Shown: positions 25,219 through 33,255 of the stretch, in pieces | How positions within the stretch are numbered: the first letter of the stretch is position 1 | Layout of the letters: the number at the start of each line of letters is the position of its first letter | Assembly (NCBI GenBank): GCA_944382705.1 | Contig: CALWNE010000043.1 | Coordinates: 1 to 56,591 of the forward strand | DNA from: an uncultured Allofournierella sp. | GTDB lineage: Bacteria > Bacillota > Clostridia > Oscillospirales > Ruminococcaceae | Direction: 5' to 3' | Length of the DNA: 56,591 bases | The notes under the pieces: model-generated | Seen by the model: only the letters and a program-made list of their open reading frames with translations | The model's database searches: none | What the model was told of the DNA's origin: nothing | Translations under genes and position numbers: made by a program

Positions 25219-25571
25219 CCTATATATGGGCATTTGTGGTGGGCGGTCTGCTGTGCGTAGCGGGCCAGATTTTGATTGACCTTACCTCCATTACCCCTGC
25301 ACGGGTACTGGTGGTGTATGTGGTGGCAGGAGTGGTGCTTTCGGCCATTGGTCTGTACGACCCTCTGGCCGAACTGGCCGGGGCCGGGGCCACGGTGCCG
25401 CTCATTGGGTTTGGGCATCTGCTGGCCCAGGGCGTGATGGACGCTGTGGAAAAGATGGGCCTGCTGGGTGCTCTGGTGGGCGGATGTACCGCCGCCAGTG
25501 CAGGCATTACCGCAAGCCTTCTGTGCGGGGTGGTGGCCGCAGTATGCGGCTGTTCCAAGGACCAGAACTAA
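25215..25571 (+). CDS. spoVAE: Stage V sporulation protein AE
   Basis: 118 residues, almost wholly hydrophobic: three to four membrane helices with LIDLTSITPARVLVVYVV and LIGFGHLLAQGVMDAV, homologous to SpoVAC. Completes the clostridial-type C-D-E set; spoVAA, AB and AF are absent here. Overlap of four bases with spoVAD indicates coupling. Confidence 0.94.
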   Translation: MTYIWAFVVGGLLCVAGQILIDLTSITPARVLVVYVVAGVVLSAIGLYDPLAELAGAGATVPLIGFGHLLAQGVMDAVEKMGLLGALVGGCTAASAGITASLLCGVVAAVCGCSKDQN

Positions 25572-25621
25572 CAGAAATCTGTTAAAAAAATATCGTAAAT
25601 GAAAAGAATATGTAAAATCTT

Positions 25622-25650
25622 GCCCCGGTTAGTTGACCGGGGCTTTTCTT
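25622..25650 (+). terminator. Terminator after spoVAE
   Basis: GCCCCGGT / ACCGGGGC followed by TTTTCTTTT. Confidence 0.88.
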
Positions 25651-25672
25651 TTGGGGTATCGTTGAAATGTTG

Positions 25673-25711
25673 GTTAACTTTTTGTTAAGCAATTGTTAAA
25701 ATCTGGTAACG
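25673..25711 (+). promoter_or_regulatory. Array of four Pho boxes before the phosphate transporter
   Basis: GTTAAC (25673), GTTAAG (25684), GTTAAA (25695) and GTAACG (25706) recur with an exact 11-bp period. This matches the TT(A/C/T)ACA repeats with 5-bp spacers bound by PhoP dimers in B. subtilis. A poor -10 (TATTTA, 25722) and no -35 follow, as expected for an activated promoter. Confidence 0.75.
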
Positions 25712-25754
25712 GAAAAAGGAATATTTACCATTTAGCACTTAGGAGGAATTATCC

Positions 25755-27386
25755 ATGCAGCTTACCAATGTGTTGACTCTGCTGGGTGGCCTGGCGCTCT
25801 TTTTGTATGGCATGCATATGATGAGCGGCGGCCTGGAAGCGGCAGCTGGCAACCGAATGAAAAGCATTTTGGAAAAACTCACCGCCAACCGGTTTTTGGG
25901 TGTGGCTGTGGGTGCGGTGATTACGGCTGTGATTCAGTCGTCCAGCGCCACCACGGTTATGGCAGTGGGGTTTGTAAACAGTGGCCTCATGAGCCTGCGC
26001 CAGGCGGTGTGGATTATCATGGGTGCCAACATCGGCACCACCATCACCGGCCAGCTCATTGCCCTGGATGTGGGGGCCATTGCACCCCTGTTTGCCTTTT
26101 TGGGCGTGGCCCTGGTGGTGTTTTTTAAAAATCCCAAGCTCCACAATTACGGCAGCATCGTAGCCGGTTTGGGTGTTCTGTTCATCGGTATGGACATGAT
26201 GAGCGGCGCCATGAAACCTTTGGCCAACGAGCCGGCCTTTGTGTCTCTCATGACCCGGTTTGAAAATCCCCTGCTGGGCATTGCGGCAGGCGCCGTGTTT
26301 ACGGCTCTGATTCAGTCCTCCAGTGCCAGCATTGGCATCCTGCAGGCGCTGGCAGGCAGCGGGGCCATTCCCTTTTCCGGCGCGGTGTATGTGCTCTTTG
26401 GCCAGAACATCGGCACCTGCATTACCTCGGTGCTGGCCAGCATCGGCACCAGCCGCAACGCAAAGCGCACCACCATCATCCACCTGATGTTTAACATCAT
26501 TGGTACTGTGGTGTTTACCACCCTGTGCATCCTCTTGCCGGTGGCAAACTGGGTAGCAGCCCTCACACCCGGCGCAATTCAGTCTCAGATTGCCAATATG
26601 CACACCCTGTTCAATGTGGTAACAACCATCCTGCTGATTCCCTTCGGCAACAAGATGGCAGACCTGGCCGAGCGCATCCTGCGGGATGAGCCGGAACCGG
26701 AACAGGAAGGCCAGATGGAAAGCAAGGGCCTTGCCTACCTGGACAAGACCACCCTGGGTTCCTCTGCTGTGTGGCTGGGCAACCTGCAAAAGGAGCTGGG
26801 CCGTATGCTGGACCTGACCCGGGGCAATGTTTCCGCTGCATTCCAAACCGTGCTCAGCGGCCCGGATGAGGCAACCGCCAAGGCCGAAGAAACCGAGGAG
26901 CTGGTGGATTTGCTCAACAAGGAAATCAGCAGCTATGTATCCAAGGCCATGGTACGGGAGACCAACGCCGAGGATTCCGCCGCAGTGGCAGCGGGCTTCC
27001 GCATTGCGGGCAACATCGAGCGCATCAGCGACCATGCCATGAACATTCTGGGCTACGGCAAGCGGATGGAGCAGGAAAACATTCATCTGTCCGAGCCTGC
27101 TATGCGGGAACTGATGCAGATGAAGGAGATTTGCGAGCGTGCTCTTAGCGCCCTGCATGGAGAAATCAGCCTGCCCCAGGCCCAGCAGCTGGAGGATCAC
27201 ATCGACGATTTGACCCACCAGTACCGCAAGGCCCATATTCAGCGCATGAAGGCTGGCCAGTGCAGCGAAGAAGCCTGCATTTTGTACTCGGAAATCCTCA
27301 CCGACTTTGAGCGTGTGGGCGACCATATGCTGAACATTGCAGAGGAATTGAGCGCAACCAACCAGACCCTGGAAATGGATGCATAA
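25755..27386 (+). CDS. Na/Pi cotransporter family protein with C-terminal PhoU domain
   Basis: 543 residues. The two inverted membrane repeats carry the family's paired QSSSATT (about 62) and QSSSASI motifs, with GANIGTT and GQNIGTC after each. From about residue 350 a cytoplasmic PhoU-like helical domain follows (TEELVDLLNKEISSYVSKAM and an IERISDHAMNI motif), as in the YjbB/NptA group. It probably moves phosphate across the membrane coupled to sodium. The Pho-box array upstream supports control by phosphate limitation. TAGGAGGA precedes the start. Monocistronic. Confidence 0.92.
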   Translation: MQLTNVLTLLGGLALFLYGMHMMSGGLEAAAGNRMKSILEKLTANRFLGVAVGAVITAVIQSSSATTVMAVGFVNSGLMSLRQAVWIIMGANIGTTITGQLIALDVGAIAPLFAFLGVALVVFFKNPKLHNYGSIVAGLGVLFIGMDMMSGAMKPLANEPAFVSLMTRFENPLLGIAAGAVFTALIQSSSASIGILQALAGSGAIPFSGAVYVLFGQNIGTCITSVLASIGTSRNAKRTTIIHLMFNIIGTVVFTTLCILLPVANWVAALTPGAIQSQIANMHTLFNVVTTILLIPFGNKMADLAERILRDEPEPEQEGQMESKGLAYLDKTTLGSSAVWLGNLQKELGRMLDLTRGNVSAAFQTVLSGPDEATAKAEETEELVDLLNKEISSYVSKAMVRETNAEDSAAVAAGFRIAGNIERISDHAMNILGYGKRMEQENIHLSEPAMRELMQMKEICERALSALHGEISLPQAQQLEDHIDDLTHQYRKAHIQRMKAGQCSEEACILYSEILTDFERVGDHMLNIAEELSATNQTLEMDA

Positions 27387-27415
27387 CCCTGCACAACCCA
27401 TTATTATTGCACAGT

Positions 27416-27449
27416 AAAAAGGGCTGCCGCTTTTGCGGCAGCCCTTTTT
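27416..27449 (+). terminator. Terminator after the Na/Pi cotransporter
   Basis: AAAAAGGGCTGCCGC / GCGGCAGCCCTTTTT, four-base loop. Confidence 0.92.
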
Positions 27450-27550
27450 GGTTGACGAATTGATGGATGGAATAGCTTGGGGCAGCGGCCTTTACGGCAC
27501 AGCCCAAGGCTCCAGCCAGGGGCGGCATCCTGAAATGTTTAAAAAAGAGC

Positions 27551-27583
27551 AAAACAAAAGGCCCGCCCACAGGGGGCAGACCT
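27551..27583 (-). terminator. Terminator after rpsT
   Basis: On the minus strand AGGTCTGCCC / GGGCGGGCCT (one mismatch) followed by TTTTGTTTT. Confidence 0.65.
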
Positions 27584-27599
27584 CTAGTTTCGTCGAAAA

Positions 27600-27863
27600 T
27601 CAAGCATTCGCCTTGTTAGCGCGCTTCGCCATACGGCTGATTTTGCGGGAAGCGGTGTTCTTATGCAGTACACCCTTGCTCTTAGCCTTATCAATAGCGG
27701 AGATAGCAGCAACAACGACGGCATCCTTATCAGCTGCGTTAGCAGCGATGGCAGCGTCTGCCTTCTTGACGACTGTTTTCAGGTTGGACTTAATCGCTTT
27801 GTTGTGAAGGGCTTCCTTCTTGGACTGAACGACACGATCCTTCTGCGATTTAATGTTAGGCAT
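27600..27863 (-). CDS. rpsT: 30S ribosomal protein S20
   Basis: 87 residues, basic and helical: MPNIKSQKDRVVQSKKE at the N-terminus and NTASRKISRMAKRANKA at the C-terminus. S20 binds 16S rRNA helices early in 30S assembly. AAGGAGGTGG lies before the ATG at 27863; longer frames are not supported. Divergent from gpr, an arrangement also found in Bacillus and many Clostridia. Confidence 0.97.
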   Translation of the reverse strand: MPNIKSQKDRVVQSKKEALHNKAIKSNLKTVVKKADAAIAANAADKDAVVVAAISAIDKAKSKGVLHKNTASRKISRMAKRANKANA

Positions 27864-27900
27864 TCGTACCACCTCCTTGTCACCCATAACAGTGCAACTT

Positions 27901-27929
27901 ATGATACCATATTCAAACACGCTTGACAA
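27901..27929 (-). promoter_or_regulatory. rpsT promoter
   Basis: Minus-strand TTGTCA (27929-27924), 17-base spacer, TATCAT (27906-27901). Confidence 0.7.
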
Positions 27930-28051
27930 GCCCTTTTTGCACTTTTTATGGAGAATTTTTTGCGGTTTACCAGTCAAAACTGGGTTTATCGCCCCTAATG
28001 GGGAGAAAATCAGGGCAAAATCAACCTGATTTGGCCAAAGGAGGAAATGAT

Positions 28052-28855
28052 ATGGCACTTTACACGGATATGGCGGACGAAATTTACCGCCCCAAGGGCA
28101 AGGTACCATCCGGCGTTACGGTGCATACCGCCCGCACCGGCCCGGTTACGCTTACCCGGGTGCAGATTGCCCGGCCGGGCCTGGAGCGGCCGGTGGGCCG
28201 GTACACCACCCTGGAGCTGCCCACGCTGGCGGCGGTGGACCCCCAGGACCAGCAGTACATCCAGGCGGTGGCACAGGAGATTAGCCAGCTGCTGCCCCCA
28301 GAGGGGCTGGTGCTGGTGGTGGGGGTGGGCAACCGGCGCATTACGGCAGATGCCCTTGGCCCCCGCACCGCTGGCGGTGTGCTGGTCACCCGCAATGTGG
28401 CACCCCAGGCAGCCACCCAAACCCTGGGGCTGCGCCCGGTGGCGGTGGTCAGTCCGGGGGCTTCGGGGTCAACTGGGGTGCAGCTGGCAGAGCTGCTGGC
28501 CGGGCTGGTGCGCACCATCCGGCCCTCGGCGGTGGTATGTGTGGACAGCCTTTGCACCGCAGACCCCCACCGGCTGGGCCGCACGGTACAGCTGAGCGAT
28601 ACCGGTTTGCGGCCTGCCCAGCCGGGCAGCAGCCGCTGTGTTACCCGGGCGATGCTGGGGGTGCCGGTTCTGGCTTTGGGGGTGCCTACCCTTGTGGAGC
28701 CGCCCCAGCAGGGGCAAGGGGAAGGGGGATTGATTTTGGTGCCCCGCCAGCTGGATCAAATCGTGCGCAAGGGGTCTGCCCTGCTGGCCGCTGCGCTGAA
28801 CCAGGCCTTACAGCCTCGGCTTTCTGCCCAGGAGCTGCGCTGGCTGTGCAGCTGA
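28052..28855 (+). CDS. gpr: Spore germination protease GPR (short form)
   Basis: 267 residues. GPR degrades small acid-soluble spore proteins during germination. The proposed catalytic aspartates are both present: ITADALGP (Asp100) and CVDSLCTAD (Asp165); VVGVGNRR and VSPGASGSTGVQ are also family motifs. The N-terminus MALYTDMADE aligns with the start of mature Bacillus GPR (RTDLAVE), so a propeptide seems missing. The C-terminal third is also shorter than the roughly 320-370 residues usual in the family, apparently by loss of a segment after GVPTLVEPP. The start follows AAAGGAGG. spoIIP comes 75 bases later, the classical gpr-spoIIP order. Confidence 0.92.
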   Translation: MALYTDMADEIYRPKGKVPSGVTVHTARTGPVTLTRVQIARPGLERPVGRYTTLELPTLAAVDPQDQQYIQAVAQEISQLLPPEGLVLVVGVGNRRITADALGPRTAGGVLVTRNVAPQAATQTLGLRPVAVVSPGASGSTGVQLAELLAGLVRTIRPSAVVCVDSLCTADPHRLGRTVQLSDTGLRPAQPGSSRCVTRAMLGVPVLALGVPTLVEPPQQGQGEGGLILVPRQLDQIVRKGSALLAAALNQALQPRLSAQELRWLCS

Positions 28856-28865
28856 TGCCCTCCAG

Positions 28866-28894
28866 GCATATCCGCCGCCCGGGGGGCATACAGT
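28866..28894 (+). promoter_or_regulatory. Sigma-E-type promoter for spoIIP
   Basis: GCATATC (28866-28872), 14-base spacer, CATACAGT (28887-28894), each one mismatch from the mother-cell sigma-E consensus (KMATATT / CATACAHT). Confidence 0.65.
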
Positions 28895-28930
28895 GTTGGA
28901 GTAACACCAACACAAGAAGGAGGCGGAACG

Positions 28931-30079
28931 ATGGTGCAAAATCGCTGGCGGCATCGGCTGGGTACGGCGGTGGTTACTCTGGCTATGGGGGCCGGGGTGG
29001 CTACCGCTGTGTATGGAGTGGGCTTGCCCTCCATGGGCGGGTCTTTGGTGCTGGCCGCAGGCTTTTTGGCGGATCCGGTGCATCTGGTGCAGAGCGTGGA
29101 GCAGATGGTTGCCCAGCTGCCCACACAGCCGCAGCCTTCCGGGCAGCCGGTGGCAGCGCCCGTCACCCCCAGCGCCGAGCCCACCCCGCAGCCCACCCCC
29201 CAGCCGGAACCCACCCCTCAACCGGAGGGACAAGCCGACCCGGAGCCAACCCCAACGGATCAGCAGCCCCCGGAAGGTGCGGGTCAGATTGTGGAGCAGC
29301 ACTACGAGCCGGGCACCGGCACGCTGTTTGTGCAGGTGGGCGCCGGTGTTATTAAGAACAACACCACGCTTTCGGCCCAGGAGGTACTGGAAGCTGCCCA
29401 GCAGGGGCTGCCTTTTACAATCGAACCGGGCAGCAGCGAGCCCCAGGTGCTGATTATGCACACCCACACCACCGAAACCTTTGAGCTGGAGCGGAAAAGC
29501 TGGTACGACCTTTCCTCCACAGCCCGCACCACCGACCTTTCCCTTAACATGGCGGCGGTGGGCGAGGCCATGGCCCAGGAGCTGAACCAGGCGGGCATTG
29601 TGACCCTGCACGACACAACCCTGCACGATTACCCCAGCTACAACGGCAGCTACGAGCGCAGCAACGCCACGGTGCAAAGCTACCTGGCCCAGTACCCCAG
29701 CATTAAGGTGGTGCTGGATGTTCACCGGGATGCCATCGAGCCGGCCAGCGGCCAGCGGGTCAGTGCCATTGCCCAGGTGGAGGATCGCACTGCGGCCCAG
29801 GTAATGATTATCTGCGGGGCAGACAAAAACGGAAACCTGCCCAACTTCCGGCAGAATCTGGGCTTTGCCGCAGCCTGGCAGAATGCCATGGAATCCCTCT
29901 ATCACGGCCTTACCCGGCCGGTGCTGCTGGATTACCGTTATTATAACCAGGATTTAAGCACCGGCAGCCTGCTGATTGAGGTGGGCAGCCACGGCAACAC
30001 CCTGGAACAGGCGGTGTATTCCGGCCAGCTGGTGGGCAAGGCGTTGGTTCAGCTGTTTTTGCAGGATGCAGGTAGTTGA
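28931..30079 (+). CDS. spoIIP: Stage II sporulation protein P (peptidoglycan amidase)
   Basis: 382 residues. One N-terminal membrane anchor (about 10-30), a long Pro/Gln/Thr-rich linker (about 63-115) and the amidase/endopeptidase domain: LIMHTHTTE (His177, His179, Glu182), DVHRDAI and LIEVGSHGNTLEQA, which hold the zinc ligands and catalytic Glu. With SpoIID and SpoIIM it thins septal peptidoglycan to drive engulfment. The linker, with repeated PTPQPEPTPQ units, is longer than in Bacillus. AAGGAGG precedes the start; the stop TGA is part of the next promoter's -35. Confidence 0.95.
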   Translation: MVQNRWRHRLGTAVVTLAMGAGVATAVYGVGLPSMGGSLVLAAGFLADPVHLVQSVEQMVAQLPTQPQPSGQPVAAPVTPSAEPTPQPTPQPEPTPQPEGQADPEPTPTDQQPPEGAGQIVEQHYEPGTGTLFVQVGAGVIKNNTTLSAQEVLEAAQQGLPFTIEPGSSEPQVLIMHTHTTETFELERKSWYDLSSTARTTDLSLNMAAVGEAMAQELNQAGIVTLHDTTLHDYPSYNGSYERSNATVQSYLAQYPSIKVVLDVHRDAIEPASGQRVSAIAQVEDRTAAQVMIICGADKNGNLPNFRQNLGFAAAWQNAMESLYHGLTRPVLLDYRYYNQDLSTGSLLIEVGSHGNTLEQAVYSGQLVGKALVQLFLQDAGS

Positions 30080-30104
30080 CAAAGCCCCAGTGGAAGGGTA
30101 CAAT
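30076..30104 (+). promoter_or_regulatory. asnS promoter
   Basis: TTGACA (overlapping the spoIIP stop), 17-base spacer, TACAAT. Confidence 0.85.
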
Positions 30105-30111
30105 ACAAAGC

Positions 30112-30413
30112 AAATGGCTGTGAAAAAGAAAAGTACGCAGGAGCCTTTGGCGCAGCGAGTGCGGGAGGGTGAAAGCCGCACGCAAAGACCTGCCGAACGA
30201 ACCCTTTGGAGCTGCAGCCCCAACACCGGCCCCCTGCATGGGTGGGCCAATGGTCAGTAGGGTGTGCCGTGGGCGGCGCGTTAAGCCGCAGCATTTTAAG
30301 CGCAGAGCGCAGTGAATGTGTAAAAGTGGCCGCCCACGGGCGGCAAGTTAGGTGGCACCACGGGTCCGGCAGCGGCTCGTCCTAAACAGGACGGGATTGC
30401 TGCCGGATTTTTT
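30112..30413 (+). promoter_or_regulatory. T-box leader, asparagine-specific
   Basis: The roughly 300-base leader has the T-box sequence TTAGGTGGCACCACGGGT (30348-30365), followed by an intrinsic terminator (TCCGGCAGC 30365-30373 / GCTGCCGGA 30399-30407, then TTTTTT). Upstream, the stem I loop pattern GGGAGGGTGAAAGCC and a specifier region GAACGAACCCTTTGGAG are visible; two AAC (Asn) codons at 30196 and 30200 are specifier candidates, the second fitting better. Uncharged tRNA-Asn should favour antitermination. Confidence 0.92.
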
Positions 30414-30435
30414 GCTATAAAGGAGAGAACCAATC

Positions 30436-31821
30436 ATGAAACAGACCCCCATCCGGGAGCTGCTCACCACTTCGGTGGCAGAAGGTACCCAGGTAACCGT
30501 GTGCGGCTGGGCCAAAACCGTGCGCGACTCCAAAAACATTGGCTTTATTGAGCTGAGCGACGGCACCTGCTTTAAAAACCTGCAGGTGGTGTTCGAGGCC
30601 GCCAAGCTGGAAAACTACAAAGAGGTAGCCAAAGCCGGCGTGGGCACCAGCATGGAAATCACCGGCCGGGTGGTACTCACCCCCGGTGCCAAGCAGCCCT
30701 TGGAAATCAACGCCGACAGCGTGGAGCTGCTGAACATCTGCCCCAGCGACTACCCCCTGCAAAAAAAGCGCCACACGGTGGAGTTTTTGCGCACCATGCC
30801 CCATCTGCGCCCCCGTACCAACACCTTTGCCGCTGCCTTCCGGGTACGCAGTGTTGCTGCCTATGCCATTCATAAGTTCTTCCAGGAAAACGGCTTTGTC
30901 TATGTACACAGCCCCCTGATTACCGGCTCCGACTGTGAGGGTGCCGGTGAGATGTTCCGGGTCACCACCCTGGATTTGGACCAGCTGCCCCGCACCGAGG
31001 ACGGCAAGGTGGACTTCAGCCAGGATTTCTTTGGCCGCAGCACCAACCTGACCGTATCCGGCCAGCTGGAGGGCGAGGCAATGGCCCTGGCCTTTGGCAA
31101 AATCTACACCTTCGGCCCCACCTTCCGTGCCGAAAACTCCAACACTCCCCGCCATGCCGCAGAGTTCTGGATGATTGAGCCGGAACTGGCTTTTGCAGAC
31201 CTGAACGACTACATGGACAACGCGGAGGAGATGGTGAAGTATGTCATCCGCTATGTGCTGGAGCAGTGCCCGGACGAGATGGCCTTCTTTAACCAGTTCT
31301 TCGACAAGGGCCTGCTGGAGCGGCTGCACGCTCTGGTGGATGCCGACTTTGCACGGGTAAGCTACACCGACGCTGTGGAGATGCTCAAGCCCCACAACGA
31401 CAGCTTCCAATATAAAGTGGAATGGGGCACCGACCTGCAAACCGAGCACGAGCGGTTCCTCACCGAGCAGATTTTCAAAAAGCCGGTGTTCGTTACCGAT
31501 TACCCCAAGGAAATCAAGAGCTTTTATATGCGCCAGAACGAGGACGGCAAAACCGTTGCCGCTGCCGATATGCTGGTGCCCGGCGTGGGCGAGCTGATTG
31601 GCGGCAGCCAGCGTGAGGAGCGGTACGATGTAATCGTGGCACGCATGGAGGAGCTGGGTATGGAAACCGCCGACTACCAGTGGTACCTGGACCTGCGCCG
31701 TTTTGGCAGTGCCAAGCACGCCGGTTACGGCCTGGGCTTTGAGCGGCTGATCATGTACTTGACCGGAATTCCCAACATCCGGGATGTCCTGCCCTTCCCC
31801 CGCACCGCCGGCGGCTTCTGA
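30436..31821 (+). CDS. asnS: Asparaginyl-tRNA synthetase
   Basis: 461 residues, class IIb. The N-terminal OB-fold anticodon domain (VTVCGWAKTVRDSKNIGFIE) is followed by the catalytic domain with motif 2 (TFRAENSNTPRHAAEFWMIE) and motif 3 (GYGLGFERLIMYLTG). The AENSNT segment is typical of AsnRS rather than AspRS. AAAGGAG precedes the start. Control by the T-box. Presence of AsnRS means Asn-tRNA is charged directly. Confidence 0.97.
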   Translation: MKQTPIRELLTTSVAEGTQVTVCGWAKTVRDSKNIGFIELSDGTCFKNLQVVFEAAKLENYKEVAKAGVGTSMEITGRVVLTPGAKQPLEINADSVELLNICPSDYPLQKKRHTVEFLRTMPHLRPRTNTFAAAFRVRSVAAYAIHKFFQENGFVYVHSPLITGSDCEGAGEMFRVTTLDLDQLPRTEDGKVDFSQDFFGRSTNLTVSGQLEGEAMALAFGKIYTFGPTFRAENSNTPRHAAEFWMIEPELAFADLNDYMDNAEEMVKYVIRYVLEQCPDEMAFFNQFFDKGLLERLHALVDADFARVSYTDAVEMLKPHNDSFQYKVEWGTDLQTEHERFLTEQIFKKPVFVTDYPKEIKSFYMRQNEDGKTVAAADMLVPGVGELIGGSQREERYDVIVARMEELGMETADYQWYLDLRRFGSAKHAGYGLGFERLIMYLTGIPNIRDVLPFPRTAGGF

Positions 31822-31860
31822 TTCGGCAGCCCGGCAGACCATACAACCCAATCAACACAA

Positions 31861-31898
31861 AAAGAACCGGGGAGCCAACTGGCTCCCCGGTTCTTTTT
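31861..31898 (+). terminator. Terminator between asnS and the DUF624 gene
   Basis: AAAGAACCGGGGAGCCA / TGGCTCCCCGGTTCTTT, T-tract both ways. Confidence 0.9.
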
Positions 31899-31967
31899 GT
31901 TTGCATCAGGGCCGGAGCCTTTGGCGGCACTTGCACTGCAAGCAGCCCAAAGCTGCGGAACAACAGG

Positions 31968-32762
31968 TCAATCGGCCTGTTCCTGGCGCTGCTCTGCCTG
32001 TGCCTCCAGAATGCGCCGTTCCAGATCAAAGGTTTTGTCCAGCATACCAAACACCACCATCTCCACCGGTACCAGAAGGATGGCAAATCCCACCACCGGC
32101 ATCCACAAAAGAGAAAGGGGCAGGAGCATAAAGGTAACGCCCCAGTAAGCTGCCTGAGCAATGGAAGCCAGCAGCATTTTGGGGCCGGTGGAAAGCCCCA
32201 GAATAATGCTGTTGCGCAGCAGTTCCATCACAGGCAGTTCCATTAAAACCAGCTGGCTGAACACAAAGGGAAACATCGTGCAGCTAAGAATCATGCTTAT
32301 GCACAGCATCATCACCAGCACCAGAGCGTTTTCTACCGGGCTGGCCAGCAGCATCCAGGCGGTGTACAGCTGGCTGGCTACAACCAGGCCCCAAACTGCA
32401 CCGGGCAGCAGGCTGGATTTCCAGTTGCGTGCAAAGGCTTTTTTGTAAGTAAACCACCAGTAGCCCGGCTCATCCCGCAGGGCTCTCAGAATGGTGTCGT
32501 GCAGGGCGGCGTAGCCGAGACCAAACAGAGCGCCGCCCAAAGCACCCGCTGCAATCATCACCAGCAGAGAATGGCCCAACAGGCCAAGCAGCAAGCCAGC
32601 TGCCAGCGGAATGCCCCCCAAAACGCACAGAGCATTGGCGCGGATAAAATCCCAGCCGTCCCGGCTCCAAAGTTCCCATACCCGTGCAATGCCGGTTTTT
32701 CGCGCTTCGTCCTTGCGTACCCCAGGGCCGGGCTTGTTGTAATCTGGATGAAAAAGTCCCAT
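31968..32762 (-). CDS. DUF624 (YesL-like) membrane protein
   Basis: 264 residues with about five membrane helices (for example NALCVLGGIPLAAGLLLGLL and a further pair near the middle) and the YesL-type N-terminus MGLFHPDYNKPGPGV. DUF624 genes usually sit beside sugar ABC transporters, as here next to the lacI-malEFGQ cluster; the function is unknown. The start at 32762 follows AAAGGA and matches the family N-terminus, so the longer frame to 33023 is rejected. The C-terminus is charged (EAQAEQRQEQAD). Confidence 0.82.
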   Translation of the reverse strand: MGLFHPDYNKPGPGVRKDEARKTGIARVWELWSRDGWDFIRANALCVLGGIPLAAGLLLGLLGHSLLVMIAAGALGGALFGLGYAALHDTILRALRDEPGYWWFTYKKAFARNWKSSLLPGAVWGLVVASQLYTAWMLLASPVENALVLVMMLCISMILSCTMFPFVFSQLVLMELPVMELLRNSIILGLSTGPKMLLASIAQAAYWGVTFMLLPLSLLWMPVVGFAILLVPVEMVVFGMLDKTFDLERRILEAQAEQRQEQAD

Positions 32763-32933
32763 GAGCTGAATCCTTTCTGTCCGCCCCTTCCGAACCCAGC
32801 CGGATGGGGGTGTTTTTGTATGCACAGGTGCACAAACAACCACAAGGCTAGGGTGGGGCAAAGGCCGCCTGCCCGGCTTTCTGCAAGCAGATAGCCGGTT
32901 CAGCCGGGGCTGTGTGCAGCATACACTAATGGT

Positions 32934-32962
32934 ATTGTAGTTTTTTGCGAACGGGATTTCAA
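32934..32962 (-). promoter_or_regulatory. Promoter for the DUF624 gene
   Basis: Minus-strand TTGAAA (32962-32957), 17-base spacer, TACAAT (32939-32934). The 493-base gap between the DUF624 and lacI genes otherwise holds only the lacI promoter and operator; the rest (32963-33160) shows no gene I can support. Confidence 0.7.
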
Positions 32963-33160
32963 TGAACAAAATCATCAAAATTTTTGGTGCAAAATCTAAC
33001 AGCAGCATGGGCACCCTCGGCACAGGCAGAACTGGTCAGGTTGCGGACAGTTGTTTTGCAGCAGAAGGCACAAACATCCTGCAAAAACACAGGAAACGGG
33101 TAATCTTCCACAAAAGCAGGGCAGTGATTAGGGATAAATGGATGAAAAATATTTTTAATA

Positions 33161-33215
33161 TTGCAAACTTTTATGCAAAAAGCTATAATACAGGTACACG
33201 CTGGAATCGTTTCCG
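33161..33215 (+). promoter_or_regulatory. lacI-type gene promoter with LacI/cre-like operator
   Basis: TTGCAA, 17-base spacer, TATAAT (33161-33189). Just downstream, TGGAATCGTTTCCG (33202-33215) has the AA-n-CG-n-TT centre of LacI-family operators and also fits a CcpA cre site. Its position after the transcription start suggests autorepression or catabolite repression. Confidence 0.65.
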
Positions 33216-33255
33216 GGAGCGTTACCGAGACTTGGCAGAAGGAAGGCACAGGGCC

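Noticed and set aside
25749..27401. Open minus-strand frame of 550 codons opposite the Na/Pi cotransporter
   Set aside because: His/Gln/Gly-rich composition typical of the complement of a coding strand; the plus-strand gene is a clear family member.
29188..29225. Pro/Gln/Thr tandem codons in spoIIP as a minisatellite
   Set aside because: In-frame linker between membrane anchor and amidase domain, common in exported proteins.
32962..33255. 98-codon in-frame extension of the LacI regulator
   Set aside because: It contains a near-consensus promoter and an operator, and the HTH of LacI proteins is at the extreme N-terminus, which fits 33256.
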